Positions 46,019-54,968 of a DNA stretch of 64,000 nt are shown in pieces. The DNA comes from Polystyrenella longa. Its GTDB lineage: Bacteria > Planctomycetota > Planctomycetia > Planctomycetales > Planctomycetaceae. The DNA is taken from the NCBI RefSeq assembly GCF_007750395.1, contig NZ_CP036281.1, positions 595,211-659,210 of the forward strand, written 5' to 3'. A model generated the notes under the pieces. The model did no database searches, was not told the DNA's origin, and was given only the letters and a program-made list of their open reading frames with translations. The stretch's first letter is position 1. Each line of letters opens with the position of its first letter. Both the position numbers and the translations under genes were made by a program.

Positions 46019-47910
46019 ATTTTATTCGCCCCCAATGGACGACGCTGGAAGAACCACCACTCCAGAATGAGGAATCCGAACGCTCCAAAAGCAAGATAAC
46101 GCCAAAGGGGTTTGTCCGTATCAACTCGCTGTGCTGCAGCGGAAACGGGCAGTTCGTCGAACTGGATTTTGTTATTAGACACCAGAGACGACTCATGGGG
46201 ATTTACCAGGCTTGCTCCACGACGGGCAATGAGATCACCTCCCTCTCGGATTTCGTATTCACCGACATAGGGGGCGGATATCCCCGCCAAAATCCCGTGA
46301 TTGTCGCTCGATAACTTACGGCTCAAATCGTGTGGTCCAGTAATATTGTAGTCGGTTTCCCGGGAAACGAGTTCTCCCGGTAAGACTCCTGTTTTCGCGG
46401 CGGAGGCATTAGATAGTCCGGCGACTTCCATCGCTTGCTGAACCAGATTTGTTACCAAAACCGGAAAACCGATTCGATACGGCAACGTTGACAGCCCGGC
46501 ACGGAACAACATGAAATAGCGGGTTCGTTCAATCTGCTTCTGTTGCAAGAGAAGTGGCCCTTGTTGCCCGTGGACCAGAATCTCATAGCCAAGATCCTGT
46601 AATTGCTTTCCCCCAGCTCCCTCGGAGTAGGCGGGTTCTTCATTGATGATGAGATTCTGAAGTTGAACATGTTGTAGCAATGGAGAGGTCCGAAACCAGT
46701 CGACCACCATCGCCTGGTCTTCATTCACGGAAACGAGTGTTTCCAGATCAGTCGGGGTATACCCCTCGTAAAACTCCAATGGTGCGGAACGAATTGAAGT
46801 AGGTGGTTCCTGACTGAGGATCAGGTCGAAGTCACCCGCAGCAGTTTCAGGATCGGTACCGGGAGCAGGGTAGACTTCAATCCGTTCGAGCGAACTGAGT
46901 ACGTGTCGAAAGGCAAGCATCTCAGGGTCGACGAAGACGCGGAGGGCACGAGTGCGAGGGATGGTCAGAAATGCTCGGTTATCGGCAGCGAGAGAATCGT
47001 GTTGTTTGGGAATTAATTGAAGTTCGAACTGGGCAGCGTCGTTGACCTCAATACGGACTCCAAACCGATGCGGTGTTTCCTGTCCGACGAGAATCGTCGA
47101 TTGGTCGATGACCTCCCCGTTCTTCAATAACTTAAGCTCGGCTCCTATCGTTTCTTGAGCGGCCTCAATCACGGCGAACACGTCCCAGGAGTTATCGTCG
47201 GTGCGTTGCGCGTTGAAGGAAGTAATTCCGAGGTTGGCCGTGACCGTGGGGATTTGTTGATAGTTAATCGAAAAAGGAAGCTCGAAGTTAATCTGTTCGG
47301 GGAAATTCCCATCCGAAAAGAGAATCACTTCTTCCACGGGCACCGTTCGAGACATGGCTTGTACCATCCGCAGGCCATCTTCGATCTCACTGGGGAGATC
47401 GACAGCCTCCAGGTTCTCGAGAGCTTTTCGTAACATCCGTTTGTCGTCGGTGAATTCCGTCAATCGCCGCGCCGAGGCGTCGACCGAGACCAGCGACATC
47501 TTTTGATCGGAGGTCAGGCTGTCGATCATCTCGCCAATGCGTTTTCGCGCGACATCCAACCGGGATTCCCCTGTTTCAGCATCGACGGCCCCCATACTGG
47601 CGGAAGTGTCGACTACGATGGGGATATACCGGGCCCGTTCCGCGTCGCCCGTTAGAAAGGGTTGGATCGCCGCCAGAATTAACAATGTCAGGAGCAGGAG
47701 TTGGAGCAGAAGGAGAATGTTCCGTTTGAACCTTTGGAACGGAGAATTCACTCGTTGATCGTCCAGGACCTGTTGCCAGAGGACGAGGGACGAAACGCGT
47801 TGCTGTGGTCGTTTCAATTTCAGGAAATAAAACAGGACCAACGGAATTAGCAGCAGGAAGAGCCAGCCGAAATGGAGAGCCTGAAAACCGATCCAGCTCA
47901 TTGGACCCAT
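46015..47910 (-). CDS. BatA-type protein with VWA domain
   Basis: A 631-aa membrane protein. The N-terminal BatA domain has two TM helices (about 12-30 and 63-83) with FYFLKLKRP after the first. A von Willebrand A domain follows with a full MIDAS DTSAS (101-105). The central part (about 230-560) is beta-rich, and a C-terminal TM helix (about 608-625) anchors the end with a Arg/Lys tail. Proteins of this kind are the partners of MoxR and DUF58 proteins. It overlaps the DUF58 gene by 13 nt and the module 1 protein by 4 nt. Confidence 0.92.
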   Translation of the reverse strand: MGPMSWIGFQALHFGWLFLLLIPLVLFYFLKLKRPQQRVSSLVLWQQVLDDQRVNSPFQRFKRNILLLLQLLLLTLLILAAIQPFLTGDAERARYIPIVVDTSASMGAVDAETGESRLDVARKRIGEMIDSLTSDQKMSLVSVDASARRLTEFTDDKRMLRKALENLEAVDLPSEIEDGLRMVQAMSRTVPVEEVILFSDGNFPEQINFELPFSINYQQIPTVTANLGITSFNAQRTDDNSWDVFAVIEAAQETIGAELKLLKNGEVIDQSTILVGQETPHRFGVRIEVNDAAQFELQLIPKQHDSLAADNRAFLTIPRTRALRVFVDPEMLAFRHVLSSLERIEVYPAPGTDPETAAGDFDLILSQEPPTSIRSAPLEFYEGYTPTDLETLVSVNEDQAMVVDWFRTSPLLQHVQLQNLIINEEPAYSEGAGGKQLQDLGYEILVHGQQGPLLLQQKQIERTRYFMLFRAGLSTLPYRIGFPVLVTNLVQQAMEVAGLSNASAAKTGVLPGELVSRETDYNITGPHDLSRKLSSDNHGILAGISAPYVGEYEIREGGDLIARRGASLVNPHESSLVSNNKIQFDELPVSAAAQRVDTDKPLWRYLAFGAFGFLILEWWFFQRRPLGANKI

Positions 47911-48803
47911 CCTTCCCGTCGCAAGAGATCAAACAAGATTTGCTCCACTGTTGTTTCGGAATTGATTGACAGGAACCGACCACTTCGTTGACGGCACTGC
48001 AGGGCGAGTTGTTCTTCGAGTGCGAGGCGATGTTCCTGATAGAGTTCTAAAAGGTCACCTGCGGAGGAGATGTCGAGTGTTGAACCGTATTCGGAATCGA
48101 CCAGTCTGATATCGCCGGTGAGATCGGGATGGATTTCGGACGGCCCGAGAACTTGCAAGCCCATCACTTCCAACCCACGGCTGTAAAGCATGTTAAAGGA
48201 CTTAGACAGGTCTCCTAGGGTCAGGAAGTCGGAAAGCAACACACAAATGCCACGACCGCGATGCGTGCGTAAAACAGACTCGACGGCTTGATCGATAGGT
48301 TGATCGCCTCCTCCTTCAAGTCCTTCCATGAAAGCGAGCAATCGCTTCAGGCTGGTCCGACCGCTACAGGGAGGGAGCTGGAAAGGATGAAGCCCCTGCA
48401 TATGACAACCGTAGATCGACAACCGTTCGAGGCTCATAATACTCATGATGCCGAGGGCAGTGGCGAGCTGTTTGGCAAGGGTGAATTTATTTTCGAACAT
48501 CATGGAGGAGGACGCATCGACAATGATGACGACATGCATCTCTTCTTCATGCCGGTACTGTTTCATGTACGGGCGGCCCAGACGGGAGAAGATGTTCCAG
48601 TCCACGTAACGGACGTCGTCACCCGCCACGTAGTTTCGGTAATCCGAAAACTCGGTGCTGGTTCCTCCTTTGCCGGAGAGATGTTCACCATGCGATTTAT
48701 TGGTGAACTTCCGGCGGGAGAGTAAACGCATTTTCTCTACGCGGCCCAACGTATCGTTGGCCAGTAGCTCCGTCAGTTGCGTTTTTTTGGTGGGAGTTTC
48801 CAA
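47898..48803 (-). CDS. DUF58 protein with VWA fold (MoxR partner)
   Basis: A 301-aa soluble protein. The DUF58 signature FSDYRNYVAGDDVRYVDWN is at 52-70, and the VWA MIDAS DASSS is at 96-100, intact, unlike the DUF58 protein at 10216. No TM helices are visible. It starts 3 nt after the MoxR stop. The pair MoxR-DUF58 is the standard arrangement; the product probably binds MoxR substrates through its metal site. Confidence 0.93.
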   Translation of the reverse strand: METPTKKTQLTELLANDTLGRVEKMRLLSRRKFTNKSHGEHLSGKGGTSTEFSDYRNYVAGDDVRYVDWNIFSRLGRPYMKQYRHEEEMHVVIIVDASSSMMFENKFTLAKQLATALGIMSIMSLERLSIYGCHMQGLHPFQLPPCSGRTSLKRLLAFMEGLEGGGDQPIDQAVESVLRTHRGRGICVLLSDFLTLGDLSKSFNMLYSRGLEVMGLQVLGPSEIHPDLTGDIRLVDSEYGSTLDISSAGDLLELYQEHRLALEEQLALQCRQRSGRFLSINSETTVEQILFDLLRREGWVQ

Positions 48804-48806
48804 GGG

Positions 48807-49817
48807 TTATGCCTCCTCCGGCAGTTGTTCCATCATTTCGCTGACCAATGTGGAGACTGAGACGTTTTCCGCCTGACCGTCGTAGTTCAATAAAGCACGA
48901 TGCTGGAGGACTTCCACGCCAAAGTAGCGAATGTCTTCGTAGGAAACATGCACACGACCTTGCGACAGCGCGCGAACACGGGCGGCCCGAATGAGTGACT
49001 GTGCGGCGCGAGGGCTGGCTCCCCAACGTATGAATTGTTCGATCTGGGGATTGGAGAACTCTGTTGCTGGATGTGTTGCCAGCACTAACCGCACGGCGTA
49101 ATCCCGCATCGGGTCAGCGACGACTACTTTGTCGAGGATTCTTCGAAGTTCCAGAATGCGCTCGGAATCGAGGGTCTTCTCCAAGTTGACTTTGTTTCGC
49201 AAAATCGTACGAGTCACAATTTCATTCAGTTCGTGTCGCGACATAAAGGGTACATCGACTTTGAACATGAATCGATCAAGCTGGGCTTCAGGAAGAGGGT
49301 AAGTTCCTTCCTGCTCGATTGGGTTCTGGGTCGCCATGACGAAGAACGGTTGCGCGAGTGTGTGGATCGTTCCCCCAGTGGTGACCGTTCCTTCCTGCAT
49401 CGTTTCGAGCAGGGCCGATTGTGTCTTCGGAGAGGCCCGGTTGATTTCATCTGCCAACAAGAGCTGGGTAAAGATTGGGCCTTTGCGGAATTCAAAACGG
49501 TACTTGCCCGTTTCGTCGGTACTCATGATATTGGTACCAATGATATCCGCCGGCATCAGGTCGGGAGTGAATTGAATCCGGCGAAACTCCAGATCCAACA
49601 CTTGGGACATTGCTTTTACCAGTTCCGTTTTTCCAAGACCGGGCACCCCTTCGAGTAGAATGTTTCCACCACAGAGCAGCGCCGTCAGCGAAGCTTCGAT
49701 AACGCGCTCCTGCCCGACGATCACTCGGCCGATCTGATCTTTCGCTTCCTGGTATTGCTGTTTGAAGTGATCCGCTTCGGCCTGTAGCACTTCATTTTCC
49801 TGTACCGGGCTATTCAT
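48807..49817 (-). CDS. MoxR-family AAA+ ATPase
   Basis: A 336-aa AAA+ ATPase. Walker A GVPGLGKT at 57-64, Walker [10 protein letters not shown] at 119-127, sensor-1 ATQNP followed by [20 protein letters not shown] and the sensor-2 region GASPRA. It starts ATG at 49817 with a 79-nt gap to the large VWA gene upstream and ends 3 nt before DUF58. It is paralogous to the protein at 9248. Confidence 0.95.
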   Translation of the reverse strand: MNSPVQENEVLQAEADHFKQQYQEAKDQIGRVIVGQERVIEASLTALLCGGNILLEGVPGLGKTELVKAMSQVLDLEFRRIQFTPDLMPADIIGTNIMSTDETGKYRFEFRKGPIFTQLLLADEINRASPKTQSALLETMQEGTVTTGGTIHTLAQPFFVMATQNPIEQEGTYPLPEAQLDRFMFKVDVPFMSRHELNEIVTRTILRNKVNLEKTLDSERILELRRILDKVVVADPMRDYAVRLVLATHPATEFSNPQIEQFIRWGASPRAAQSLIRAARVRALSQGRVHVSYEDIRYFGVEVLQHRALLNYDGQAENVSVSTLVSEMMEQLPEEA

Positions 49818-49896
49818 GACGGTTTTCTCCAGAGGATTCTAATTCGGGTGGATGATTCGTTGTTTGGTATGAGGGATGACACTGCGAGATTACAGG

Positions 49897-52800
49897 TCAG
49901 TTTCCTTTTTCTTTGTCTTCTTCACGACGACGTTTAATTTCAAGCAGCTTGCTCGTCATGCGGTTGGAGTCCGTTTTTCTTTTCTCCTCCGCCTGTTTGG
50001 CTTCTGCCTGTCGTTCCTGTGTTTTACGTGTCTCGGCCGCTGCTGACTTGGCTTTCTGTTTCAAGTCCATCGTGCCCGTTGAGGTTTTACGGGCAGAGTT
50101 TGCTAATTGCTGGGCCCGTTGTGATTCCCGTTGGCTTTCAAAGGAACCTTTCAGTTGTTGTTTCCTGTCGAGCAGGGTTCCCATCGTCGCTGTGGATTCT
50201 GTTTTCTTTCCGCCCCACGAGAACCAACTGGAAAGAAGATACCAGTCGATCTGAATACGACGAAGGGCGACATCGAGAGGAACCAGGCAGGCGAGTGCAA
50301 TCAGGAACCAGTCGAATATTGGTTGAGAGCTTTCCCGGGACTCGCGACGGTCGAAGACTTCCTTAGCGGCGGGGGTACTGCTCAGTTCTTTTCCCTGAGT
50401 CCTTTCGGCAATGCGTCTGAGGATCGTGGTCTTGGATTGGAACTCCATGTACTCAGTGTCGTAGGGGTTAATGATGGCACCCACGGCTTGTTCGTTTCGA
50501 TTCCCCGAGACACCTGCCGACACCACGGAATAACGCCCCTCACCCCAGAGAGGCAGATTCGCTTCATACCGGCGGGGGCCGACCTGTTTGAGGTCGACAG
50601 TCTCGCTCCGATTCTGAGGTCCGTTGACTTGGGCCTGAACCGTCAGGAAATCCTGATTCGGCGAGGCATCTTCGACGACAATGGTCCCTGTGTTTCCCTC
50701 CTTGTAAGTCCACATCGACAGCGATGTTTCTTTATGAACTTTAGAAATGTGCGTGACAAATTGCTGGACGAACGCCTGGTACTGTTCCCAGTTGACCCAA
50801 TTCACTCCCCATTGCAAAGAGAGGTCCGAGGTGAAGGCGGCCGACTTGCCCAGTCCATACTGCCATGTCGCCAGAATCGGATCGACATCGACTCCCTGTT
50901 CTCCCTCATTGATAACTTGTAATGCCGATTCAGCGTCATCTTTGATCGAGGTTAACACGTAACCTTCCAGCGGTGGAATTGAGGTGATCCCTTTCAGAAT
51001 TGGAGAAGGGAACCCGGATTCGGGCACGACCGTTTCGTTTTGAATCATCGTCCGTTGTAAGGTTTGCGCTTCCTTAATGAAAATCGAGGGCAACATGTTG
51101 GGGTCGTCAGGGTAGTAGTAACGTCCCCCAGTTGCCTCCGAGATGCGTCGCATGGTGGAGATCTCCTGACCTCCGTGCGGGAAGATGGCGATCGTGGAAA
51201 TACTGATTTGCGAGTCCTGATATTTTTTGATCAGTTGTGGGGTGGGGGGTTGAGGGTCGCCATCGGAGATCACAATCATATGCTTGGCGGAAGCGTCGCT
51301 AGCACTCAGACTTTTAAGGCCTAATTCCATCGTCGTGGCGAAACTGGGCATGTCGCCGATTTGGGCGGAGTTAATCTTCTGAGCCATCATTTCGTATTCC
51401 GACGTGGGAGTCAGATCGAATAACCATTCCTCACCCTTGGGCCCATAAACAAGAATCCCCGCTTCATCTTGTCGGCTGAGGACTTTTATCGCCTGTTTGG
51501 CAATTCGTTTTCCCCATGTATTACCTTGAGGGAATTCGCACGTATGCAGAATGATCGCCAAGGCACCTTTAGGAAGGACTTTTTTGTTCGAGACATCCAT
51601 GGTCACAGGCAGGGCGTCTTCAATAACAGTCCGGTGGTAACCTCCCGGACCATAGCTGTTCTCTCCTCCGAGCATCGCGAATCCTACACCCAGGTTTTTC
51701 ACGGCGTCGTGCATCGCCTGTTGCTGGGTGACATCAAATTCGTTTGCACCGACATTCACAAAAAAGATGGCGTCATACGGCATCAGCGAGAGAGAGTCCC
51801 GGGGGAACTCATACGCCGACATCGTTTTCACCTGGCGTTTGCTCTCGGAGATCGCTCGTTGCAGATCGGCCCAATCCTTGGCGTCTCCATTTGGATCGGT
51901 GACCAGCAGGACGCTACCTTCTCCTTGAATGTAAAGGTAGTTGACCATCCGGTTATTTTCGGAGAGATTGTCGATTCCCTCTTCGGTTTCCAGTTCGGCC
52001 GTGTACTCGTAGTAACCGGGATTTCGTAGTTGGATGGGAATCACAAACCGATTCTTACCCGCTTCGAATTCAACTTGCTGCTCCGCGATCTTTTCACCAT
52101 TCTCATACAGGTTCAATTTTCCTGACCCAGCAGTAATGGAAGAAAGGACGATGGAAGCCTCATAGCTTTCGCCAATTTTAACGGAGTGAGGCAAGTCGAG
52201 CCGTTCCAGCCAGACTTCCGAATCGTAGGTGTATTCAATGGGCAGAATGTCGACCATGATGCCGCGGGAGATCAGTTCATCGACGACCCGGTTCAGGTTG
52301 CCTTCAGTTTCAATACCGTCACTGATCAGGACAACGCGTCCCTGATTTCCTTCGGGAAGCATGGCACCGGCGAGAGAGAGAGCTTCTTCAATATTCGTGG
52401 CGCCCCGATCAACCAAGGAGTTGATCGCCCCTTCATAGGGGAAAGTGACGTTCGGCGGCATTTCAACTGCCGAGTTTCCACCGAAGACGATGAGGCCGGA
52501 TTCATCCTCCTGTGGTTTTTCCGGATCGCGAGCGATGTCGGCGGCGTAGGCAATCGCTTTTTCACTTTCGCTGTCGGCGACTGAGTCCGACATGTCGATG
52601 ACGAACATGACCGAAAGTACATCGCTGATGCGCACGGCGCGCGGTTCTGCCAGCAAGATAATAAACAGTCCGACAATCGTCAGACGCACCAACAGGCTGA
52701 CCGTCCGGCGAGTGGGGGCCAGTCCGCTCCACCCGTTGAGAGACATCCACCAGAACCAGACCATAAATATGGAAAGCAGGAACATCCATGGGCGTCCGAA

Positions 52801-52944
52801 GACCATGATCTGCCAATGGTCGAGTGCGTACATTGATCCCAGAAAGAGCACCAGGAACAATAAGAGCGGCAGCATCCGCACGAAGGAGAATTTTTCCTTC
52901 GCCGGCGGAAACAGGCTCTTGAAGATCGCAGTCACTTTATCCAT
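49897..52944 (-). CDS. Large VWA membrane protein with amidotransferase-like domain
   Basis: A 1015-aa protein. Three N-terminal TM helices (about 24-40, 52-69 and 83-99), then a VWA domain with MIDAS DMSDS (117-121), then a beta region, then a class I amidotransferase-like domain containing AMLGGENSYGPGGYHR, a second VWA-like segment (IVISDGDPQPPTP), and a further TM helix near 900. The C-terminal 100 residues are a Gln/Lys/Glu coiled coil predicted to lie in the cytoplasm. Similar proteins are common next to MoxR operons. It starts 21 nt from the ATPase-fusion gene. Confidence 0.88.
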   Translation of the reverse strand: MDKVTAIFKSLFPPAKEKFSFVRMLPLLLFLVLFLGSMYALDHWQIMVFGRPWMFLLSIFMVWFWWMSLNGWSGLAPTRRTVSLLVRLTIVGLFIILLAEPRAVRISDVLSVMFVIDMSDSVADSESEKAIAYAADIARDPEKPQEDESGLIVFGGNSAVEMPPNVTFPYEGAINSLVDRGATNIEEALSLAGAMLPEGNQGRVVLISDGIETEGNLNRVVDELISRGIMVDILPIEYTYDSEVWLERLDLPHSVKIGESYEASIVLSSITAGSGKLNLYENGEKIAEQQVEFEAGKNRFVIPIQLRNPGYYEYTAELETEEGIDNLSENNRMVNYLYIQGEGSVLLVTDPNGDAKDWADLQRAISESKRQVKTMSAYEFPRDSLSLMPYDAIFFVNVGANEFDVTQQQAMHDAVKNLGVGFAMLGGENSYGPGGYHRTVIEDALPVTMDVSNKKVLPKGALAIILHTCEFPQGNTWGKRIAKQAIKVLSRQDEAGILVYGPKGEEWLFDLTPTSEYEMMAQKINSAQIGDMPSFATTMELGLKSLSASDASAKHMIVISDGDPQPPTPQLIKKYQDSQISISTIAIFPHGGQEISTMRRISEATGGRYYYPDDPNMLPSIFIKEAQTLQRTMIQNETVVPESGFPSPILKGITSIPPLEGYVLTSIKDDAESALQVINEGEQGVDVDPILATWQYGLGKSAAFTSDLSLQWGVNWVNWEQYQAFVQQFVTHISKVHKETSLSMWTYKEGNTGTIVVEDASPNQDFLTVQAQVNGPQNRSETVDLKQVGPRRYEANLPLWGEGRYSVVSAGVSGNRNEQAVGAIINPYDTEYMEFQSKTTILRRIAERTQGKELSSTPAAKEVFDRRESRESSQPIFDWFLIALACLVPLDVALRRIQIDWYLLSSWFSWGGKKTESTATMGTLLDRKQQLKGSFESQRESQRAQQLANSARKTSTGTMDLKQKAKSAAAETRKTQERQAEAKQAEEKRKTDSNRMTSKLLEIKRRREEDKEKGN

Positions 52945-52965
52945 CGAGTTGATCCATCGATCAGG

Positions 52966-54792
52966 TTATTGATTCAGCTGAATGACTCTGCGATTGCCAG
53001 TATCGGCAACGAAGACATTGTTCTGCTGGTCCACCGTGATTCCCCAGGGGGTATTGAATTGTCCGAGTCCGGTTCCTATGGAACCATAACGGGCGAGGAG
53101 TTGTCCTTGTTTATTCAGCTTGGTCACACGACCGGAACCGTATTCCACAACATAAAAAACATCTTCCGGCCCGGCAGCGATGTCGTACGGGTAATTCAGT
53201 TCGAGTGGATGTTCAGTCGATCCCCAGGTTGCGAGGTGCTTCCCTTCTTCGGTGAATACCTGGATTCGGTTGTTAATCGCATCGGCGGCATAAATCCGAC
53301 CGTCGTGCCAGGTAATTCCACTCGCCCGCTGAAATTCATTGTCTGCAGTCCCAAATCCGCCGAACGAGAGCAGGAAGTTCCCGTCCCGGTCGAATTTCTG
53401 GATACGGTCGTTGCCACCATATTCACAGACGTAGAAGTTCTCGTTCTGGTCCTCAGTAATACTGACGGGGTAGATAAATTGTCCCGGTTTGTCTCCTCGT
53501 TCGCCCAGCATCGAAACGACGTCGCCCTGTTCATTAAAGAAGACGACTCGGTGATAGTGGGTATCGGCGACCGCAATCCGTCCGTCCTGCAGCTGGATAA
53601 TTCCTTCCGGTTTGCCCACGTCATGTTCCGGCATGTACCAGTGACGCAGTTCCTTTCCATCGAGAGTATAGATGAGGACACGACCACCCGTGTCGAGAAC
53701 AAGGACATTCTGTTCTTTCGACATCCCCATCGCACGCGGCGCTGGGAGCGCGTAACCATCTTTGGGCAACATCCAGTACCGGGTTGATTCCACCGGTAGG
53801 ACAACTCCCTCGGCGGAACCACATCCGGAGAAGAGACAGATTCCGAGCAAGAGCAGCAGGGCTTTCAAAAAACCTCGTTGACCGGCGATGAAAGATTGAT
53901 TGGTCGAACGTAACCAGACTTTCCGGCGAAGGTCATCTTCAGGGTGATGTAAGTCGACTTCCTGCAGAGCGCCGAGCGAACAAGCCTGTTCGACTTCACA
54001 TGGCCCTGATGCATCCGACTGCCAGGTGAGCTGTTCAGGTCGATGATGTTGGATTGTGTTGTTTGGGTTCTCGAACCAGATGGAAACTTCTTCTGCGGCG
54101 AACCAGTTCGTCGGTCCGAGGTACCGTGCCAGCTCTTCAGAGGGAGGAGATTGATAAAGATCTTGTGTTGATCCCTGAAAAAGTAATCGTCCCTCTTTCA
54201 AACAGAGCACCTCTTCGGCTTCTCGCAAGGCGACTTCGGGTTGATGGGTCGAAAAGAGCAGAGCGATCTGCTGTGACTGACACCATTCGCGGACAAATTC
54301 CCAGTAGCCCGGTGCACGGGCAGGGTCGACATGCACAAGGGGTTCGTCCATCAGCAAAACCTGTGGCGCTGCCACTAAGGCGCGGGCCACAGCGACGCGG
54401 GATTGTTCCCCCTGCGAAAGCTGGTGTGGATATTTGGACTTGAGCGGAAACAAATCAAATGCCTGTAGCATGCGCTCGATGTGCAGCGTCGTGGGTGGGG
54501 TTACGACTTTTTCCAATTGAGCCTGCACCGTGAGATGCGGCCAGAGGCCCCAGGTGTGAGGAACCCAGAAGAGAGGAAGCCGGTTAGTTGCTTTTATAAA
54601 CTGAGGTTTTACTTCACCGGATTGAGGTTGCTCAAAGCCGGCGAGAACATTCAGTAGCGATGTCTTACCCGAACCGGACGGTCCCAGAATGGCGGTCGGT
54701 CGAGACGTGAGGGTGGCGGAAAAGTGATCGAGCCGGGGAGTAGGTTTTCCCGGCAATATCACATTCGTCACAGACCAGTACACGTCAGACAT
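52966..54792 (-). CDS. ABC importer ATPase fused in frame to an NHL-propeller lipoprotein
   Basis: A 608-aa reading frame. Residues 1-300 are an ATP-binding subunit: Walker A GPSGSGKT at 37-44, signature LSQGEQ at 125-130, Walker B LLMDEP at 146-151, H-loop STHQ with His183, and a TOBE-like tail. Residues 309-324 then form a lipoprotein signal (LKALLLLLGICLFSGC, Cys324) leading into NHL repeats up to 608. There is no stop between the parts. Leu309 is a TTG codon at 53868-53866 with GAGG four bases upstream, so the propeller could be made separately as a 300-aa lipoprotein (52966-53868), or as a true fusion. The ATPase matches the permease and binding protein just upstream. Confidence 0.85.
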   Translation of the reverse strand: MSDVYWSVTNVILPGKPTPRLDHFSATLTSRPTAILGPSGSGKTSLLNVLAGFEQPQSGEVKPQFIKATNRLPLFWVPHTWGLWPHLTVQAQLEKVVTPPTTLHIERMLQAFDLFPLKSKYPHQLSQGEQSRVAVARALVAAPQVLLMDEPLVHVDPARAPGYWEFVREWCQSQQIALLFSTHQPEVALREAEEVLCLKEGRLLFQGSTQDLYQSPPSEELARYLGPTNWFAAEEVSIWFENPNNTIQHHRPEQLTWQSDASGPCEVEQACSLGALQEVDLHHPEDDLRRKVWLRSTNQSFIAGQRGFLKALLLLLGICLFSGCGSAEGVVLPVESTRYWMLPKDGYALPAPRAMGMSKEQNVLVLDTGGRVLIYTLDGKELRHWYMPEHDVGKPEGIIQLQDGRIAVADTHYHRVVFFNEQGDVVSMLGERGDKPGQFIYPVSITEDQNENFYVCEYGGNDRIQKFDRDGNFLLSFGGFGTADNEFQRASGITWHDGRIYAADAINNRIQVFTEEGKHLATWGSTEHPLELNYPYDIAAGPEDVFYVVEYGSGRVTKLNKQGQLLARYGSIGTGLGQFNTPWGITVDQQNNVFVADTGNRRVIQLNQ

Positions 54793-54968
54793 AATCGTCC
54801 CGACATTGAAGAAAAGCAGAAGAGGAGTAAACCGGCACAACCCTGTTGGAACTGTCCCAGATTCATCATCCAAAATAACAGAGGAGAGGTCCCGATTACC
54901 AGAACCGTAACCGGAGTGTTTGTACGAGAGAAGAGATTGAGATTAATGTTTATTGTGAAACAGGATAG

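Noticed and set aside
50131-50922. 263-codon plus-strand ORF
   Set aside because: Antisense to the large VWA protein; composition not protein-like.
52969-53787. 272-codon plus-strand ORF across the NHL region
   Set aside because: Opposite the well-defined NHL repeats of the fusion protein; no family features.
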